Assembly (NCBI GenBank): GCA_016199665.1
Contig: JACQGG010000067.1
Location: 1-7,767, forward strand
Origin: Acidobacteriota bacterium
GTDB lineage: Bacteria > Acidobacteriota > UBA6911 > JACQSX01
Direction of reading: 5' to 3'
Length of the DNA stretch: 7,767 nucleotides
The notes beneath the pieces were generated by a model, which was given only the letters and a program-made list of their open reading frames with translations, was not told the origin of the DNA and searched no databases. The position numbers and the translations under genes were made by a program. Every line of letters begins with the position of its first letter. The stretch's first letter is position 1. Positions 5,744 through 7,767 of this stretch are shown here, one piece after another.

Positions 5744-7675
5744 ATGCATGTGGGAAACAGAAGTCGGGCGGGCGTGCCGAATCCATCCAACATCGACTTT
5801 GCCAGGACCCCGTTTGTCGCCATATGGGAAACCACGCGGGCGTGCGACCTTGCCTGTCGTCACTGCCGCGCGGAAGCAATCCGTGACGCGCTGCCGGGTG
5901 AGTTGACAACCGACGAGGGATTTGCGCTGCTGGAGCAGATGGCCGCAATGGGCACCCCCATCTGCGTGCTCTCAGGGGGGGACCCCGCCAAGCGCGGAGA
6001 CCTGTGCGAACTGGTGCGCCGGGGAAATGATCTGGGAATGCGAATGGCAACCATTCCCGCGGCTACCGAACGGCTCACTCGAGATCTGGTGCAGCGTCTG
6101 AAGGATGCAGGCCTGTCACAGATGGCTTTGAGCCTGGATGGGCCGACTGCCGAAGTGCATGACACCTTCCGAGGCACTCCCGGCGCTTTTGATCGGACTC
6201 TGCGCGGCGCACGGTATGCCGCCGAGGTCGGCCTGCCCTTCCAGATCAACACTACGTTCAGCCTTTACAACTGGAATCAATTTGATGCGATGGCGGACTG
6301 GGTCAAGATGCTGGGGGTGGTTTTCTGGGAAGTGTTTTTCCTGGTCCCGATGGGTCGGGGACGGGAAGTGGGCCAGATGAGCGCGCGGCAGTTCGAGATG
6401 CTGTTTGAAAAGTTGGCGCGCTTTGCCCGGGGTGTCGACTTCATCGTGAAGATCACTGAAGCGCCGCACTACCGCCGCTACCTGATGCAGCAACGGAAGA
6501 GCGCCGCCGCCGGAGAAGACGGCCACGGCCCGAGCATTCACCCGCAGGGCGCCGCGGCGGCTGTGCCCTACGGCAAAGGACGGCTGCCCGCTCACATGAC
6601 GCGCGATTTTGGGCCGGGGGGGAGTATCGGCCTGGCGCCCAAGGGAGTCAATTCCGGCAACGGACATCTCTTTGTCAGTTATTGCGGGGACATCTGTCCC
6701 AGCGGATTTCTGCCTCTTGTCTGCGGGAACGTGCGTCGGGACTTGTTGGCTGAAATCTATCGTTCACACCGGGCATTTCGCGAGTTGCGCGCCCCGGAGC
6801 TGTTCAAGGGGAAGTGCGGCGTTTGCGAATTTCGCAACATCTGCGGAGGGTCTCGGGCCCGGGCCTTTGCCATGACCGGTGACTATCTGGCCGAGGAGCC
6901 GTTTTGCGCCTACGAGCCCAAGGAGCACAAAATGAACATCGAGAAGAAAACGCTCAGAGATCTCGTAACTGAGATGCCCGAGGCTGCGCCAATTCTGGAG
7001 CGGCTGCAGATTGACTATTGCTGCGGCGGCAACAAGACGCTGGAAGAAGCGTGCGTAGCCGCTCGCCTGGACCCGGGGAAAGTTGCCGCCCAACTGGAGG
7101 CCCCGCCAGGATTGGAGGCAGACACCGCGGCAAAGTCGCCCGACTGGCGGATTCAGCCCTTGTCCTCGTTGATTTGGCACATCCTGGCGGCGCACCACTC
7201 CTATGTGAAGCGGGAATTGCCGCGTCTGGAGGAACTGATTGCCAAAGTTTGTTCCGCGCACGCGGAACTGCATCCGGAACTCTTCAAGATTCAGAGGGTC
7301 TTCGGCGACTTGAAGCAGGAACTGGAGGAGCATCTGCAAAGAGAAGAGAGGGTGTTATTTCCTTATGTGGCGATCATTGAAGACTTCGCGCAGACAAAAC
7401 ACGCCCCGCCAGCCGCTCCGTTCGGGGGGATCCAGAACCCGATTCAAATGATGACGCTGGAGCACGAGCATGCCGGAGGTGCGCTGCGAGCTATGCGCTC
7501 AGTCAGCTCCAACTATTCCGTTCCGCCGGAGGGTTGCGCCAGCTACCGGGCACTGTACCGTGCCCTGGAGGCGTTTGAGCATGACCTGCACCAGCATATT
7601 CACTTGGAAAACAACATCCTTTTTCCGCGCGCGATTGCCCTGGAGCAGGAGGCGACAAGCGCCAGCCGCGCGTAA
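5744..7675 (+). CDS. Radical SAM/SPASM protein fused to Ric (YtfE/ScdA) di-iron Fe-S-repair protein
   Basis: The product has 643 residues and two complete parts. Residues 1-392 form a radical SAM/SPASM enzyme. Cys34, Cys38 and Cys41 form CxxxCxxC for the catalytic 4Fe-4S cluster, SGGDP (77-81) is the SAM-binding motif, and FFLVPMGRG (198-206) and TEAPHYRR (238-245) resemble family TIGR04053. The SPASM region has Cys358, 361, 367 and 388, with extra Cys314, 318 and 327. The substrate is unknown. Residues 397-643 form a full Ric protein. They begin with the ScdA N-terminal domain with DYCCGG (Cys426-427), then a hemerythrin-like domain. All seven di-iron ligands of E. coli YtfE align: His485, His506, His530, Glu534, His576, His618 and Glu622. 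Known Ric proteins restore iron-sulfur clusters damaged by NO or oxidants. Both are normally separate genes, so the fusion is unusual. It follows a flavodoxin gene by 131 bases. Confidence 0.88.
   Translation: MHVGNRSRAGVPNPSNIDFARTPFVAIWETTRACDLACRHCRAEAIRDALPGELTTDEGFALLEQMAAMGTPICVLSGGDPAKRGDLCELVRRGNDLGMRMATIPAATERLTRDLVQRLKDAGLSQMALSLDGPTAEVHDTFRGTPGAFDRTLRGARYAAEVGLPFQINTTFSLYNWNQFDAMADWVKMLGVVFWEVFFLVPMGRGREVGQMSARQFEMLFEKLARFARGVDFIVKITEAPHYRRYLMQQRKSAAAGEDGHGPSIHPQGAAAAVPYGKGRLPAHMTRDFGPGGSIGLAPKGVNSGNGHLFVSYCGDICPSGFLPLVCGNVRRDLLAEIYRSHRAFRELRAPELFKGKCGVCEFRNICGGSRARAFAMTGDYLAEEPFCAYEPKEHKMNIEKKTLRDLVTEMPEAAPILERLQIDYCCGGNKTLEEACVAARLDPGKVAAQLEAPPGLEADTAAKSPDWRIQPLSSLIWHILAAHHSYVKRELPRLEELIAKVCSAHAELHPELFKIQRVFGDLKQELEEHLQREERVLFPYVAIIEDFAQTKHAPPAAPFGGIQNPIQMMTLEHEHAGGALRAMRSVSSNYSVPPEGCASYRALYRALEAFEHDLHQHIHLENNILFPRAIALEQEATSASRA
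6920..6934 (+). promoter_or_regulatory. Internal Shine-Dalgarno and ATG at the fusion junction
   Basis: AAGGAG (6920-6925) lies exactly 6 bases before an in-frame ATG (6932-6934), the codon for Met397, where the Ric part begins. Initiation here would give a free 247-residue Ric protein, the normal form of the family. The ATG is also part of an ATGA, so a TGA in the +1 frame (6933-6935) overlaps it, as in coupled gene pairs. Whether the site is used cannot be seen from sequence alone. Confidence 0.5.
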
Positions 7676-7692
7676 GCAATGCGCGAGACAGG

Positions 7693-7709
7693 AATCGCAG
7701 ATCGCAAAT
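7693..7709. repeat. Short copy of the AATCGCA-GATCGCAAA dispersed repeat
   Basis: AATCGCA (7693-7699) runs directly into GATCGCAAA or a close match (7700-7708), then TC. It is the same pair of modules that at 2058-2101 is split by two 14-bp units. Both copies lie just past gene ends. Confidence 0.55.
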
Positions 7710-7752
7710 CCGCAACCCAAGATCTTGTTCTGAACGGCAGTGGATCCGCCCT

Positions 7753-7767
7753 CAACGCAGAGACGCA
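7753..7767. repeat. CGCAGAGACGCA repeat, cut by window end
   Basis: The final bases CAACGCAGAGACGCA have the same style as the 9-bp periodic repeat at 851-874. The element continues beyond the window. Confidence 0.4.

Larger units (their letters stand above)
7676..7767. other. 3' non-coding end of window
   Basis: No gene is seen in the last 92 bases. They hold the short form of the AATCGCA/GATCGCAAA repeat (7693-7709) and a CGCAGAGACGCA repeat running off the end. No clear terminator hairpin follows the stop at 7675. Confidence 0.5.

Noticed and set aside
1..7767. CRISPR array, tRNA, rRNA or transposase genes
   Set aside because: No regularly spaced long repeats with unique spacers, no RNA-gene signatures and no transposase motifs were seen by eye. 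The repeats present are short and degenerate.

Overview
The window is a moderately GC-rich bacterial segment. It looks like an environmental Gram-negative lineage, most plausibly Acidobacteriota. That is an inference from the caa3-type oxidase layout with two adjacent subunit III genes, a small CxxC membrane protein and a Cys-rich protein of types I associate with that phylum, and short dispersed intergenic repeats. No taxonomic marker gene is present.

Layout. Positions 1-2040 (+ strand) are the 3' part of a cytochrome c oxidase operon. It holds the C-terminal end of one subunit III, a complete second subunit III (203-823), a subunit IV (1008-1313), and two small overlapping genes of unknown function: a two-TM CxxC protein (1310-1675) and a Cys-rich soluble protein (1669-2040). 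Positions 2041-2127 are a convergent intergenic gap with a tandem 14-bp repeat and a perfect hairpin. Positions 2128-4776 (- strand) encode one 882-residue membrane protein with two exported beta-sandwich (FixH/YtkA-like) regions and a NosR/NapH/FixG-type polyferredoxin core. Positions 4777-5045 are a divergent intergenic region with degenerate 9-bp repeats. Positions 5046-5612 (+) encode a flavodoxin-like protein. Positions 5744-7675 (+) encode a 643-residue protein that joins a radical SAM/SPASM enzyme (TIGR04053-like) to a complete Ric/YtfE/ScdA di-iron Fe-S-repair protein. The last 92 bases carry repeat sequence only.

How the genes may work together. The first block is aerobic respiration (terminal oxidase). 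The second and third blocks are redox and nitrosative-stress themed: a membrane polyferredoxin that can move electrons across the membrane, a small flavoprotein that could supply low-potential electrons to a radical SAM enzyme, and a Ric domain that in known homologues repairs NO- or oxidant-damaged iron-sulfur clusters. The most notable item is the radical SAM/SPASM-Ric fusion. At its junction there is a well-placed internal Shine-Dalgarno and ATG, so the cell may make both the fusion and a free Ric protein. The functional link between the blocks is inference from proximity.
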